NCBI GenBank assembly: GCA_035539855.1 | Contig: DATLHO010000158.1 | Coordinates: 1-63,438 of the forward strand | DNA from: DATLHO01 sp035539855 | GTDB lineage: Bacteria; Bacteroidota; Ignavibacteria; OLB7 | Length of the DNA: 63,438 nt | Direction of reading: 5' to 3' | Shown: positions 7,791 to 18,007 of the stretch, piece by piece | Layout: every line of letters begins with the position of its first letter | How positions within the stretch are numbered: position 1 is the first letter of the stretch | Program-made: the position numbers and the translations under genes | Notes under the pieces: generated by a model | Seen by the model: only the letters and a program-made list of their open reading frames with translations | Databases searched by the model: none | What the model was told of the DNA's origin: nothing

Positions 7791-9902
7791 ATGCCACGCA
7801 TATATCCGTTAGACCGGGTTAGGAACATCGGCATCATGGCCCACATTGATGCCGGCAAGACGACGACGACCGAGCGTATCCTCTTCTACACCGGCGTGCT
7901 CCATCGTATCGGCGAGGTGCACGACGGCGCTGCGACCATGGATTACATGGAGCAGGAGCAGGAGCGTGGCATTACGATCACCTCGGCCGCGACGACCTGC
8001 TTCTGGAAGGGCTCGCACGCGCAGTTCCCGGAGCATCGCTTCAACATCATCGACACGCCGGGCCATATCGACTTCACCGTCGAGGTCCAGCGCTCGCTGC
8101 GCGTGCTCGATGGCGCGGTCGCGCTCTTCTGCTCGGTCGGTGGCGTCGAGCCGCAGTCTGAGACCGTCTGGCGCCAGGCCGACAAGTACCAGGTGCCCCG
8201 CATCGCGTTCGTCAACAAGATGGACCGCGTCGGCGCCGACTTCCTCAAGGTCGTCCAGATGATGAAGGACCGCCTCGGGGCCAATGCCGTCCCGATGCAG
8301 CTTCCGGTCGGCCAGGGCGAGATGTTCAAGGGCATCGTCGACCTGATCGAGAACAAGGCGTACATCTTCCACGATCACACCCAGGGCTCGACGTGGGACG
8401 TCATCGACATCCCGCACGACATGGAGGAGCAGGCCCGCGAGTATCGCACCGCGATGCTCGAGGCGGTCGCCGAGGTCGATGACACGCTGCTGGAGAAGTA
8501 CCTCGGCGGCGAGGACATCTCCTCCGAGGAGATCCGCAAGGTGCTCCGCGAGGCCTCGCTGCGGGTCAAGATCATCCCGGTCTTCCTCGGTTCGTCGTTC
8601 AAGAACAAGGGCGTGCAGCAGCTGCTCGACGCCGTCGTCGAGTTCATGCCGAGCCCGTACGACATCGGCGCGACCGCCGGTCATCATCCGGACTCGAACG
8701 AGCACATCGAGCGCGAGGCCAACGACAGCGAGTCGTTCGCCGGCCTGGCGTTCAAGATCATCGCCGACAAGTTCGTCGGCAAGCTGACCTTCGTGCGCGT
8801 CTACTCGGGCGTGCTGCAGGCCGGTTCCTACGTCGTCAACACGATCACCGGCAAGAAGGAGCGAGTCGGCCGTCTGCTGCAGATGCACGCGAACCATCGC
8901 GAGGACATCACCGAGGCCTACACCGGCGACATCGTCGCGCTCGTCGGCCTGAAGCAGACCAAGACCGGCGACACGCTCTGCGATGAGTCGAAGCCGATCG
9001 TCCTCGAGAAGATGGAGTTCCCGGAGCCGGTCATCGCCCAGGCCATCGAGCCGAAGACGAAGGCCGACCAGGACCGTCTCGGCGAGGCGCTGCAGAAGCT
9101 CGCCGAAGAGGATCCGACCTTCCGCGTCTCGGTCGACGAGGAGACGAACCAGACGATCATCCAGGGAATGGGCGAGCTCCATCTCGAGATCCTCGTCGAT
9201 CGCATCAAGCGCGAGTTCCGCGTCGAGGCGAACGTCGGCAAGCCGCAGGTGGCCTATCGCGAGACGATCCGCCAGACCATCGACCAGGAGCACAAGTTCG
9301 TGCGCCAGTCCGGCGGTAAGGGACAGTACGGCCACGTCGTCATCGAATTCTCGCCGAACGAGCCCGGCAAGGGCTTCGAGTTCGTCAACGCGATCGTCGG
9401 CGGCGTGATCCCGCGCGAGTTCATCAAGCCGGTCGAGCAGGGCATCACCGAGGCGCTGCGCAACGGTGTCGTCGCTGGCTTCCCGGTCGTCGACATCAAG
9501 GCGAAGCTCCACTTCGGCTCGTACCACGACGTCGACTCGTCGGAGATGGCGTTCAAGATCGCCGCGTCGATGTGCTTCAAGGAGGCGTGCCGCAAGGCCA
9601 AGCCGGTGCTGCTCGAGCCGATCATGGCCGTCGAGGTCGTGACGCCCGAGGAGTACATGGGCGACGTCATGGGCGACCTCTCCGGCCGCCGCGGCCGGAT
9701 CGAGGGCATGACCCCGCGCTCCGACGCCCAGGTGATCAAGGCGATGGTACCGCTGGCCGAGATGTTCGGCTACTCGACCACGCTGCGCTCGGCGACGCAG
9801 GGCCGCGCCATCTACTCGATGGTGATGGACCACTACGAGGAGGTGCCGAAGTCGGTCGCCGCCGAGATCGTCGAGAAGAGCGGCAAGGCGGTGGCTGCGT
9901 AG
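7791..9902 (+). CDS. fusA: Elongation factor G
   Basis: The 703-residue translocase GTPase. Domain I has G1 AHIDAGKTTTTER (17-29), G3 DTPGHIDF and G4 NKMD. Later domains include the domain IV loop around GGVIPREFIKPVEQG and a C-terminus rich in family motifs (GDLSGRRGRIEG). I chose ATG 7791 (MPRIYPLDRVRNIGI) because it gives the usual length; the in-frame ATG at 7731 would add 20 non-conserved residues. It is the third gene of the str operon, 75 nt before tuf. The antisense strand contains a 674-codon open frame, a composition artefact. Confidence 0.98.
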   Translation: MPRIYPLDRVRNIGIMAHIDAGKTTTTERILFYTGVLHRIGEVHDGAATMDYMEQEQERGITITSAATTCFWKGSHAQFPEHRFNIIDTPGHIDFTVEVQRSLRVLDGAVALFCSVGGVEPQSETVWRQADKYQVPRIAFVNKMDRVGADFLKVVQMMKDRLGANAVPMQLPVGQGEMFKGIVDLIENKAYIFHDHTQGSTWDVIDIPHDMEEQAREYRTAMLEAVAEVDDTLLEKYLGGEDISSEEIRKVLREASLRVKIIPVFLGSSFKNKGVQQLLDAVVEFMPSPYDIGATAGHHPDSNEHIEREANDSESFAGLAFKIIADKFVGKLTFVRVYSGVLQAGSYVVNTITGKKERVGRLLQMHANHREDITEAYTGDIVALVGLKQTKTGDTLCDESKPIVLEKMEFPEPVIAQAIEPKTKADQDRLGEALQKLAEEDPTFRVSVDEETNQTIIQGMGELHLEILVDRIKREFRVEANVGKPQVAYRETIRQTIDQEHKFVRQSGGKGQYGHVVIEFSPNEPGKGFEFVNAIVGGVIPREFIKPVEQGITEALRNGVVAGFPVVDIKAKLHFGSYHDVDSSEMAFKIAASMCFKEACRKAKPVLLEPIMAVEVVTPEEYMGDVMGDLSGRRGRIEGMTPRSDAQVIKAMVPLAEMFGYSTTLRSATQGRAIYSMVMDHYEEVPKSVAAEIVEKSGKAVAA

Positions 9903-9977
9903 GCGGCCGGGCGTTTGCGACAGTCAGCAATTCAGTTCTCTATCTCATAACCCTACCCGTTTAGGAGTTCTTCAGGA

Positions 9978-11183
<1,206 letters not shown>

Positions 11184-11205
11184 GCCTCGAATTCTTCGAA
11201 GAATG

Positions 11206-11238
11206 AAAGGGCCCCGGAGCTCGTCTCCGGGGCCCTTT
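11206..11238 (+). terminator. Intrinsic terminator after tuf
   Basis: Perfect 14-bp stem AAAGGGCCCCGGAG (11206-11219) and CTCCGGGGCCCTTT (11225-11238) with a 5-nt loop. The A/T ends of the stem supply the U run. It separates the str transcript from the S10 transcript. Confidence 0.85.
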
Positions 11239-11281
11239 ACATTTGAGCACGGTTTCGCCGCCATTTTGCCGCCCTGCCCGC

Positions 11282-11312
11282 TTGCACCCGCAGCATCGCA
11301 ACGGTATATTTG
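11282..11312 (+). promoter_or_regulatory. Promoter of the S10-spc-alpha transcript
   Basis: TTG at 11282-11284, a 20-bp spacer and a perfect TATATTTG (TAnnTTTG) at 11305-11312. This is the best Bacteroidota-type promoter in the window. The transcript would start near 11319, leaving a leader of almost 400 nt before rpsJ. Confidence 0.75.
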
Positions 11313-11318
11313 TAGGCT

Positions 11319-11716
11319 TAACAAGTAATTCGTCTCATGAAGGCGCCCGAACAACCCTTCTAACTCCCCGGTCCCATCTTCCGGGGAAAGTGGAAGGCTC
11401 AACAGGGACCACGGAGCGGTCAGCGGCCCGTCCGGCGCAATGCCGGAGTCGTCAGCAGCCAGCTGAAGTGAGCCTCAGCCCTCCGCCCGCATCGTTGATC
11501 GGACAGCCAATACATCGGGATCTTCGGCACCCCTTCCCGCCGAATCGGCTCAGCCCCTGAGCCTCCCCTGATGTTTCCTAGATGAGACCGGACTCGCAGT
11601 AGCGACAATCGATTCGGGCGCGATCCGCCAATGGCGGAGGGACCCCTTTTTCTGTAGATGACGCCTCCGGCAACGGAGGCACCGTTGACGTTTTTATCCA
11701 TTCGGAGCACGACGCC
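11319..11716 (+). promoter_or_regulatory. Long structured leader of the S10 operon (possible attenuator)
   Basis: No gene is evident in these ~400 nt. Near the 3' end are two hairpins. The first is TCCGCC-AAT-GGCGGA (11624-11638), followed by GGGACCCC and a U5 run at 11647-11651. The second is GCCTCCG-GCAA-CGGAGGC (11663-11680) with a GNRA-type loop, followed 10 nt later by U5 (11691-11695). A further CCCCGG...CCGGGG hairpin lies near 11366-11386. In E. coli the S10 leader is controlled by L4 through attenuation. An analogous role here is inferred from position and structure; the sequence itself is not recognisably homologous. Confidence 0.5.
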
Positions 11717-12025
<309 letters not shown>

Positions 12026-12165
12026 CCCTCTCGAGGACGCGGCGCCCGCCGGGCATCGAGCCCGGGCCATGGTGCGCACTTCGAGCGAGCGAACCGTACA
12101 CCGACACTGTTTACCAGGGCGACCACTGACCCGGTCGGCCTGCTTCACTTCACGAGATAGATACG

Positions 12166-12801
12166 ATGGCTGCGCTAGTAGGTAGAAAAATCGGCATGAC
12201 CGGCTACTTCAACGAGCAGGGAATCTACATCCCGTGCACGCTGATCGAGGCCGGCCCGTGCACCGTCACGCAGGTCAAGACGCAGGAGACCGACGGCTAC
12301 GAGGCTCTGCAGCTCGGCTTCGGGTCGCGCTCGCTGAAGAACATCAACCAGCCCGAGAGCGGTCACCTCGCGAAGTCGGGCGCGACGACGGCGCGGATCC
12401 TCAAGGAGTTCCGCAGCTACGACGTCTCCGGCTACAAGACCGGCGACGTGATCAACGTCGGCGATGTCTTCGCCCAGGGCGACTCGGTCCGCATCTCGGC
12501 CACGAGCAAGGGACGCGGCTTCCAGGGCGTCATGCGCCGGCATCACTTCAGCGGCGTCGGCATGCGCACGCACGGTCAGTCCGATCGTGAGCGCGCGCCG
12601 GGATCGATCGGCGGCTCGAGCTACCCGTCGCGCGTGTTCAAGGGAACGCGAATGGCCGGTCGCATGGGCGGCAAGCGCGCCTCGGTCCGCAACCTCACGG
12701 TCGTCGCGGTCATGCCCGAGCGCAACGTGCTGGTCGTCAAGGGCTCGATCCCGGGCGCCCCGAACAGTGTCGTCGAGATCCTGAAGCTCCGGAAGAAGTA
12801 A
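12166..12801 (+). CDS. rplC: 50S ribosomal protein uL3
   Basis: A 211-residue early-assembly protein of the large subunit whose loop reaches the peptidyl-transferase centre. The N-terminus MAALVGRKIGMTGYF and the extension GSIGGSSYPSRVFKGTRMAGRMGG identify it. In the loop that carries methyl-glutamine in E. coli uL3, this protein has SSYPSR, as in many non-proteobacteria. The ATG at 12166 has no Shine-Dalgarno. rplD follows after 90 nt. Confidence 0.98.
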   Translation: MAALVGRKIGMTGYFNEQGIYIPCTLIEAGPCTVTQVKTQETDGYEALQLGFGSRSLKNINQPESGHLAKSGATTARILKEFRSYDVSGYKTGDVINVGDVFAQGDSVRISATSKGRGFQGVMRRHHFSGVGMRTHGQSDRERAPGSIGGSSYPSRVFKGTRMAGRMGGKRASVRNLTVVAVMPERNVLVVKGSIPGAPNSVVEILKLRKK

Positions 12802-12891
12802 CCCTGACGCCACGCGGACCCCACGGGTCACGCGGGTCTGTTTCTCGAGCCGGCTCCATGACGGGGCCGTTCCACAGCAGTGAGTTTGAAG

Positions 12892-13530
12892 ATGACTATC
12901 GATATCAAACGCATCGACGGAAGCGCAGCCGGCAGCGTCGAGCTCCCGGATTCGGTCTTCGGCATCGAGCCGAACATTGCCGTGATGCACCAGGCCGTCA
13001 AGATGTACCTGGCGAACCAGCGCCAGGGCACGCACAAGACCAAGAGCCGCGGCGAAGTCTCCGGCAGCACGCGCAAGCCGTGGCGGCAGAAGGGACGCGG
13101 AACCGCCCGCGCCGGCCACACGCGCTCGCCACTGTGGGTCGGTGGTGGAACGGTCCACGGACCGCACCCGCACGAGTACCGCCAGACGATGCCCAAGAAG
13201 ATGCGCCAGCTGGCGCGCCGCTCGGCGCTGTCGCTCAAGGCCCGCTCGAACGAGATCGTCGTGGTCGAGAACCTCGACTTCGCCGCAGCGAAGACCCGCC
13301 CGTTCGCCGACATGCTCCGCGCGCTCGACGCGCAGGGCAAGAAGGCCCTGGTGCTGGTGCGCGAGCAGAACGACACGCTGATGAAGTCGGCCCGCAACAT
13401 CGCCCGCTGCGAGGTCATCGAGGCGAAGAACGTCTCGACCTATGACCTGCTCAACAACCAGGTGCTCGTGATCGAGCGTGGCTCGGTGGACCTGCTGGTC
13501 GACCAGCTCTCGAACAACGACGGCCAGTAA
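12892..13530 (+). CDS. rplD: 50S ribosomal protein uL4
   Basis: A 212-residue large-subunit protein whose long loop lines the exit tunnel; in E. coli it also represses its own operon. The tunnel loop is visible as STRKPWRQKGRGTARAGHTR followed by SPLWVGGGTVHGP. I chose ATG 12892 (MTIDIKRIDG); an in-frame GTG at 12880 would add four residues. No Shine-Dalgarno is evident. Whether it regulates the long S10 leader upstream is an open question raised by that leader. Confidence 0.97.
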   Translation: MTIDIKRIDGSAAGSVELPDSVFGIEPNIAVMHQAVKMYLANQRQGTHKTKSRGEVSGSTRKPWRQKGRGTARAGHTRSPLWVGGGTVHGPHPHEYRQTMPKKMRQLARRSALSLKARSNEIVVVENLDFAAAKTRPFADMLRALDAQGKKALVLVREQNDTLMKSARNIARCEVIEAKNVSTYDLLNNQVLVIERGSVDLLVDQLSNNDGQ

Positions 13531-13571
13531 GCAATCCACACACGAGCCACGGCACAGACGAGAAGATCATC

Positions 13572-13871
13572 ATGAGACCCGTACTCAAGCGCCCGCTCCT
13601 CTCCGAGAAGAGCATGTCGATGAACGACCAGGGGCAGTACGTCTTCGAGGTGGCCACCGACGCCAACAAGATCGAGATCCGCAAGGCGATCGAGCTGCGC
13701 TACAAGGTCGGCGTGACGAGCGTTCGCACGATCACGATCCGCTCGAAGGCAAAGATGCGCATGACCAAGCGCGGCTACGTCGTCGGCAAGACCCCGCAGC
13801 GCAAGAAGGCCGTCGTGACCCTTCGCGCAGGACAGACGATCGACGTCGTCGGCGATCTGCCGAACGAGTAG
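13572..13871 (+). CDS. rplW: 50S ribosomal protein uL23
   Basis: A 99-residue protein at the tunnel exit that docks trigger factor and SRP. RPLLSEKSMSMNDQGQYVFEV and the KMRMTKRGYVVGKTPQRKKAVV loop are family features. The upstream sequence ACGAGAAGATCATC gives only a weak purine stretch. It lies 41 nt after rplD and 78 nt before rplB. Confidence 0.97.
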   Translation: MRPVLKRPLLSEKSMSMNDQGQYVFEVATDANKIEIRKAIELRYKVGVTSVRTITIRSKAKMRMTKRGYVVGKTPQRKKAVVTLRAGQTIDVVGDLPNE

Positions 13872-13949
13872 AAGACGACCCCGCGCTCCCAGAGAGAAGC
13901 AGAAGCATTGAACACGCGCCCTTGGGCGCTCTTCCTACAGAACTACGTC

Positions 13950-14786
13950 ATGGGAATTCGTGCCAGCAAACCGACGACCAGTTCGCGCCGGTTTTACACG
14001 GTGTCGACGTTCGAGGAGCTGACGACCGATACGCCGGAGAAGTCGCTTCTCGCGCCGATCAAGAAGTCGGGCGGTCGCAACAACCGTGGTCGGATCACCT
14101 CGCGTCATCGTGGTGGCGGACACAAGCGCCGGTACCGCATCATTGACTTCCGCCGCAACAAGATCGGTGTGGCCGCGACCGTGGCGACGATCGAGTACGA
14201 TCCGAACCGCTCGGCGCGCATCTGCCTGCTCGAGTACGCCGACGGCGACAAGCGCTACATCCTTGCACCGAACGGCGTGAAGGTCGGCGACACGCTGATG
14301 GCCGGACCCGACGCCGAGATCCGCGACGGCAACGCGATGCCGATCAGCCGCGTCCCGCTCGGAAGCTTCGTGCACAACATCGAGCTGACCCCGGGCCGCG
14401 GCGGACAGCTCTCCCGCTCCGCCGGCGCCGGCGCGCAGGTCGTCTCCCGCTCCGGCGACTTCACCTCGGTGAAGCTTCCCTCGGGCGAGGTTCGGATGAT
14501 CCGCAACGTCTGCTTCGCGACGCTGGGCTCGGTCGGCAACGCCGATCACGAGAACATCTCGCTGGGCAAGGCCGGTCGCAAGCGCTGGCTCGGCGTCCGC
14601 CCGCAGACCCGAGGCATGGCGATGAACCCGGTCGATCACCCGATGGGTGGCGGCGAGGGACGCTCGAAGTCCGGCGGTGGCCGCCAGCACCCGCGCTCGC
14701 CGTGGGGCAAGTATGCCAAGGGCGCCAAGACGCGCAAGCGCAACAAGGCCTCGAACAAGTTCATCGTCCGCAAGCGGACGAAGTAA
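13950..14786 (+). CDS. rplB: 50S ribosomal protein uL2
   Basis: A 278-residue core protein essential for subunit association and peptidyl transfer. MGIRASKPTTSSRRFYT at the N-terminus, HRGGGHKRRYRIIDF, and the C-terminal GVRPQTRGMAMNPVDHPMGGGEG, which contains the conserved histidine near the active centre, are all present. ATG 13950 gives the standard length; the in-frame start at 13908 would add 14 residues not seen in the family. rpsS follows after 104 nt. Confidence 0.98.
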   Translation: MGIRASKPTTSSRRFYTVSTFEELTTDTPEKSLLAPIKKSGGRNNRGRITSRHRGGGHKRRYRIIDFRRNKIGVAATVATIEYDPNRSARICLLEYADGDKRYILAPNGVKVGDTLMAGPDAEIRDGNAMPISRVPLGSFVHNIELTPGRGGQLSRSAGAGAQVVSRSGDFTSVKLPSGEVRMIRNVCFATLGSVGNADHENISLGKAGRKRWLGVRPQTRGMAMNPVDHPMGGGEGRSKSGGGRQHPRSPWGKYAKGAKTRKRNKASNKFIVRKRTK

Positions 14787-14890
14787 GCACCGCGCATCGT
14801 CGGGCCGCGAGCCATTGCAGCGCGCGGATCGCAGAAGCATCGAGAACAGAGAACACTCCGGACGAGACACCGGAACAACGCTTAGAGACT

Positions 14891-15160
14891 ATGGCACGCT
14901 CGCTCAAGAAGGGCCCGTTTGTCGATCACAACCTGGTCAAGAAGGTCGGCGACCTCAATCGCGCGACCCAGAAGCGCGTGATCAAGACGTGGGCGCGCGC
15001 CTCGACGATCGCCCCTGATTTCGTCGGCCACACCTTCGCGGTGCACAACGGCAACAAGTTCATCCCGGTCTATGTGACCGAGAACATGGTTGGCCACAAG
15101 CTCGGCGAGTTCTCGCCGACGCGCACCTTCCGTGGCCATTCCGGCGACAAGAGGAAGTAA
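14891..15160 (+). CDS. rpsS: 30S ribosomal protein uS19
   Basis: An 89-residue protein of the small-subunit head that contacts the A-site tRNA and pairs with uS13. MARSLKKGPFVD, FVGHTFAVHNGNKFIPVYVTENMVGHKLGEFSPTR (in part) and a basic C-terminus are typical. The start is ATG 14891; an open frame upstream to 14702 is read-through of the rplB 3' end in another frame. rplV follows after 94 nt. Confidence 0.97.
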   Translation: MARSLKKGPFVDHNLVKKVGDLNRATQKRVIKTWARASTIAPDFVGHTFAVHNGNKFIPVYVTENMVGHKLGEFSPTRTFRGHSGDKRK

Positions 15161-15254
15161 TCGTACGAGAGCGTAATCAACACGATCACGGCGGATCTGT
15201 TTTCGAGCGACCACGGGTCGGCGACGGCAGCGACCGCATAGACAGGCAGAGATC

Positions 15255-15596
15255 ATGGAAGCCCGCGCAGTCAGGAAGAACATTCGCTCGTCACCCCGCA
15301 AGATGCGTCTGGTGATCGACCTCATCCGGGGGAAGAACGCCCACGAGGCGCTCAGCATCCTGCGCTTCGACACGCACATGGCCTCGCGCGATGCGGAGCA
15401 GACGCTTCGCTCGGCGATCGCGAACCTTACGCAGAAGGACCCCGACGGCCGGCTCGATCCGGAGGCCTTCTTCGTCAAGGAGGTGTTCGTCAACAACGGC
15501 CCGATGGTCAAGCGCATTCTGCCGGCGCCGATGGGACGTGCCTATCGCGTGCGCAAGCGCTCGAACCATCTCACGATCATCGTCGGCAGCCGCTAG
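15255..15596 (+). CDS. rplV: 50S ribosomal protein uL22
   Basis: A 113-residue protein whose beta hairpin lines the exit tunnel next to uL4. VRKNIRSSPRKMRLVIDLIRGK and the hairpin with PAPMGRAYRVRKRSNH are diagnostic. The tunnel hairpin, where macrolide-resistance changes occur, looks standard. ATG at 15255, with a purine-rich GGCAGAGATC immediately upstream. The gap of 100 nt to rpsC contains no gene. Confidence 0.97.
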   Translation: MEARAVRKNIRSSPRKMRLVIDLIRGKNAHEALSILRFDTHMASRDAEQTLRSAIANLTQKDPDGRLDPEAFFVKEVFVNNGPMVKRILPAPMGRAYRVRKRSNHLTIIVGSR

Positions 15597-15696
15597 GCAC
15601 GAGCAGGCCGATCGACCCGACGGCCGCGGCTACCCAGGGTGAGCCCTGGTGCGAGTCAGAAGAATCATCAGCAAGACCTAATCAGCGAGAGCAGTC

Positions 15697-16344
15697 TTGG
15701 GACAGAAAACGAATCCGATTGGACTTAGACTCGGCATCATCCGGTCGTGGGATGCCAACTGGTACGATGAGAGGGGCTTCGCCCAGAAGCTCACCGAGGA
15801 CATGGTCGTGCGCAACTACCTGCGCAATCGACTCAAGCGTGCCGGCGTCAGCCGGATCGTCATCGAGCGCACGCCGAAGCAGATGCGCCTGACGATTCAC
15901 ACGTCGCGTCCCGGTGTGGTCATCGGCCGCTCGGGCAAGGAGATCGCGCAGCTCGAGGAGGAGGTTCGTCAGGTCGCCAAGAAGGACGTCAAGATCCTCA
16001 TTCACGAGATCAAGCGTCCGGAGCTCGACGCCTACCTCGTCGCCGAGAACATCGCCCAGCAGCTCGAGGGCCGCGTTGCCTTCCGGCGCGCGATGAAGCA
16101 GGCGATCAGCTCGGCGATGCGCATGGGTGCCGAGGGCATCCGCATCATGCTCGCCGGCCGTCTCGGCGGCGCCGACATGTCGCGGACCGAGCAGTACAAG
16201 GAGGGTCGCATCCCGCTGCACACGCTGCGCGCGGACATCGACTACGCGCAGGTGACGGCCCAGACCAAGCAGGGCTCGATCGGCGTCAAGGTCTGGATCT
16301 GCAAGGGCGAGGTCATCGGACAGAAGCAGGAGCAGAACGTCTAG
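15697..16344 (+). CDS. rpsC: 30S ribosomal protein uS3
   Basis: A 215-residue protein at the mRNA entry site. It starts at TTG (decoded MGQKTNPIGLRLGI, which matches the family N-terminus exactly), so the rare start is secure. A type II KH domain is present with VVIGRSGKEIAQLEEEV as the GxxG loop, and the C-terminal domain carries GRLGGADMSRTEQYKEGRIPLHTLRADIDY (family signature). No Shine-Dalgarno is seen. rplP follows after 95 nt. Confidence 0.97.
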   Translation: MGQKTNPIGLRLGIIRSWDANWYDERGFAQKLTEDMVVRNYLRNRLKRAGVSRIVIERTPKQMRLTIHTSRPGVVIGRSGKEIAQLEEEVRQVAKKDVKILIHEIKRPELDAYLVAENIAQQLEGRVAFRRAMKQAISSAMRMGAEGIRIMLAGRLGGADMSRTEQYKEGRIPLHTLRADIDYAQVTAQTKQGSIGVKVWICKGEVIGQKQEQNV

Positions 16345-16439
16345 GCGCGCGAACGACGGCCCGGTACGAGACTACATCCACACGATCACGCGGACGCGAC
16401 CCGGAGAGCCGGGAGCGCACCCGACAAGCAAGCTGAGCA

Positions 16440-16874
16440 ATGCTACTTCCGAAGAGAGTCAAATATCGCAAGACCCAGCGCGGCCGGATGACGGGCAAGG
16501 CGTTTCGCGGATCGACCGTCGAGTTTGGCACGCATGGGATCAAGGTTCTCGAGCCGGCATGGATCACCAGCCGTCAGATCGAGGCCGCCCGTATCGCGAT
16601 CAATCGTCAGATGAAGCGCGACGGAAAGATCTGGATCCGCGTGTTCCCGGATAAGCCGGTGACCAAGAAGCCGGCCGAGACCCGTCAGGGATCGGGCAAG
16701 GGCTCGCCCGAGTTCTGGGTGGCGGTCGTCAAGCCGGGCCGGATCATCTTCGAGGTCGGCGGCGTTTCCAACGAGATCGCCATGGAGGCCCTTCGCCTGG
16801 CCAGCCACAAGCTGCCGGTCAACACGAAGGTCGTCGTCCGCCCGGACTACACGCCGGAAGTCGTGACGAAGTAA
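16440..16874 (+). CDS. rplP: 50S ribosomal protein uL16
   Basis: A 144-residue large-subunit protein near the A-site tRNA elbow. The N-terminus LLPKRVKYRKTQRGRM and the loop around RIFPDKPVTKKPAETR-like sequence (here RVFPDKPVTKK) are standard, as is GSGKGSPEFWVAVVKPG. The site of arginine hydroxylation in E. coli (Arg81) falls in the conserved block before GSGKG. The ATG at 16440 is not preceded by a Shine-Dalgarno. rpmC follows after 67 nt. Confidence 0.97.
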   Translation: MLLPKRVKYRKTQRGRMTGKAFRGSTVEFGTHGIKVLEPAWITSRQIEAARIAINRQMKRDGKIWIRVFPDKPVTKKPAETRQGSGKGSPEFWVAVVKPGRIIFEVGGVSNEIAMEALRLASHKLPVNTKVVVRPDYTPEVVTK

Positions 16875-16941
16875 CGCGGTCGCCGAACCAGATCGAAGTA
16901 GACGACAGAAGCAATCCCAGGCAATCGCTGCCGAGAATACA

Positions 16942-17139
16942 ATGAAATCGACGAAGCCTTCCGACCTGCGCAACCTGACCGAGAGCGAGATCACGACGCA
17001 GATCGCCGACAACGAGCGCGCGCTCAACGACATGCAGTTCCGGCATGCCGTCGGGCAGCTCGAGAACCCGGCGGCCATCCGCACGGTCCGCCGCGATACC
17101 GCGCGCCTGCGGACGATCCTGAAGGAGATGTCGCGCTAG
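16942..17139 (+). CDS. rpmC: 50S ribosomal protein uL29
   Basis: A 65-residue two-helix protein at the tunnel exit beside uL23. DLRNLTESEITTQIADNERALNDMQFRHAVGQLENPAAIRTVRRD (read in part) has the family's ELR-like first helix and the 'NP..IR..RR.IAR' second helix. Length is normal. It lies between rplP and rpsQ, as expected in the spc order. No Shine-Dalgarno precedes the ATG. Confidence 0.95.
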   Translation: MKSTKPSDLRNLTESEITTQIADNERALNDMQFRHAVGQLENPAAIRTVRRDTARLRTILKEMSR

Positions 17140-17207
17140 GACGAAGCCCGCGCCGGGCAGCAGGAGTCAGCAGTCAAGGACACAGCAAACGTTTCGAACC
17201 AGACGCC

Positions 17208-17555
17208 ATGCAGGAAGATCAGAATCCAGAGACGACTACCACGCCGGCCGCCGAGCCGATGCTTGCCGCAGCCGATGCGTCGACCGCGACCACGTCGCAG
17301 ACGCAGGGGGGTGGACGCAAGGTCCGCCAGGGGATCGTCGTCTCCAACAAGATGAACAAGAGCGTCGTCGTCGCAGTTGTCCGGCGCGTCCGTCATCCGC
17401 TGTACAAGAAGTACTTCAACAAGACGAAGAAGTACATGGCGCACGACGAGACCAACGACTGCAACGTCGGCGATACCGTTCGCATCGTCGAGACGCGTCC
17501 GCTGAGCGCGAGCAAGCACTGGCGCGTCGATACGATCATCGATCGGGCGAAGTAA
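17208..17555 (+). CDS. rpsQ: 30S ribosomal protein uS17 with N-terminal extension
   Basis: The core (about residues 37-115: RKVRQGIVVSNKMNKSVVVAV to HWRVDTIIDRAK) is a complete uS17, an OB-fold protein that helps early 16S folding. Ahead of it are about 35 extra residues rich in Thr, Ala and acidic residues (start MQEDQNPETTTTPAAEP). No start codon lies close to the core, so the extension seems real. Typical proteins of the family are about 84 residues. The function of the tail is unknown. rplN follows after 79 nt. Confidence 0.95.
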   Translation: MQEDQNPETTTTPAAEPMLAAADASTATTSQTQGGGRKVRQGIVVSNKMNKSVVVAVVRRVRHPLYKKYFNKTKKYMAHDETNDCNVGDTVRIVETRPLSASKHWRVDTIIDRAK

Positions 17556-17621
17556 TCAAATCCCCTCATCAAGTATAGAACCCAGCCGCCGAGGCCGGCC
17601 AGAGCTGGCGGGATTACCCTC

Positions 17622-17630
17622 GGAGGAGGA
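17622..17630 (+). promoter_or_regulatory. Unusually strong Shine-Dalgarno for rplN
   Basis: GGAGGAGGA lies 4 nt before the rplN ATG at 17635. Almost all other ribosomal genes here lack any such motif, so this is the exception within the cluster. Confidence 0.8.
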
Positions 17631-17634
17631 AGCC

Positions 17635-18003
17635 ATGATTCAGGAAGAGACAGACCTCGTTGTCGCAGATAACTCCGGCGCACGCCGCGTCCGCTGCATT
17701 CGCCTGCTGGGTGGACACGCCCGTCGCTACGCCGGCATCGGTGACGTCATCGTCGTGTCGGTCAAGAGCGCCCTTCCCGGCGGCAACGTGAAGAAGGGGG
17801 ATGTATCGAAGGCGGTCGTCGTCCGCACCAAGAAGGAAACCCGTCGCCGCGACGGCAGCTACATCCGCTTCGACGAGAACGCGGCCGTGCTGCTCAACGC
17901 GCAGGGCGAGCCCCGCGGCACCCGCATCTTCGGACCCGTCGCACGCGAGCTCCGCGACCGCAACTACATGAAGATCGTTTCGCTGGCCCCGGAGGTGCTG
18001 TAA
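17635..18003 (+). CDS. rplN: 50S ribosomal protein uL14
   Basis: A 122-residue beta-barrel protein at the subunit interface. MIQEETDLVVADNSGARRV, the GDVIVVSVK strand and VRTKKETRRRDGSYIRFDEN are canonical, and the C-terminus MKIVSLAPEVL is complete. It is preceded by the strong Shine-Dalgarno at 17622 and followed only 4 nt later by rplX, so the two are tightly coupled. Confidence 0.98.
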   Translation: MIQEETDLVVADNSGARRVRCIRLLGGHARRYAGIGDVIVVSVKSALPGGNVKKGDVSKAVVVRTKKETRRRDGSYIRFDENAAVLLNAQGEPRGTRIFGPVARELRDRNYMKIVSLAPEVL

Positions 18004-18007
18004 CCCG

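Noticed and set aside
7809..9833. 674-codon open frame antisense to fusA
   Set aside because: It is composed of runs typical of GC-rich antisense frames and has no family match; fusA on the other strand is certain.
9914..9948. Internal tuf promoter (TTTG and TATCTCAT)
   Set aside because: The spacer is 23 bp and the -7 box is poor; tuf is more likely read from the rpsL promoter.
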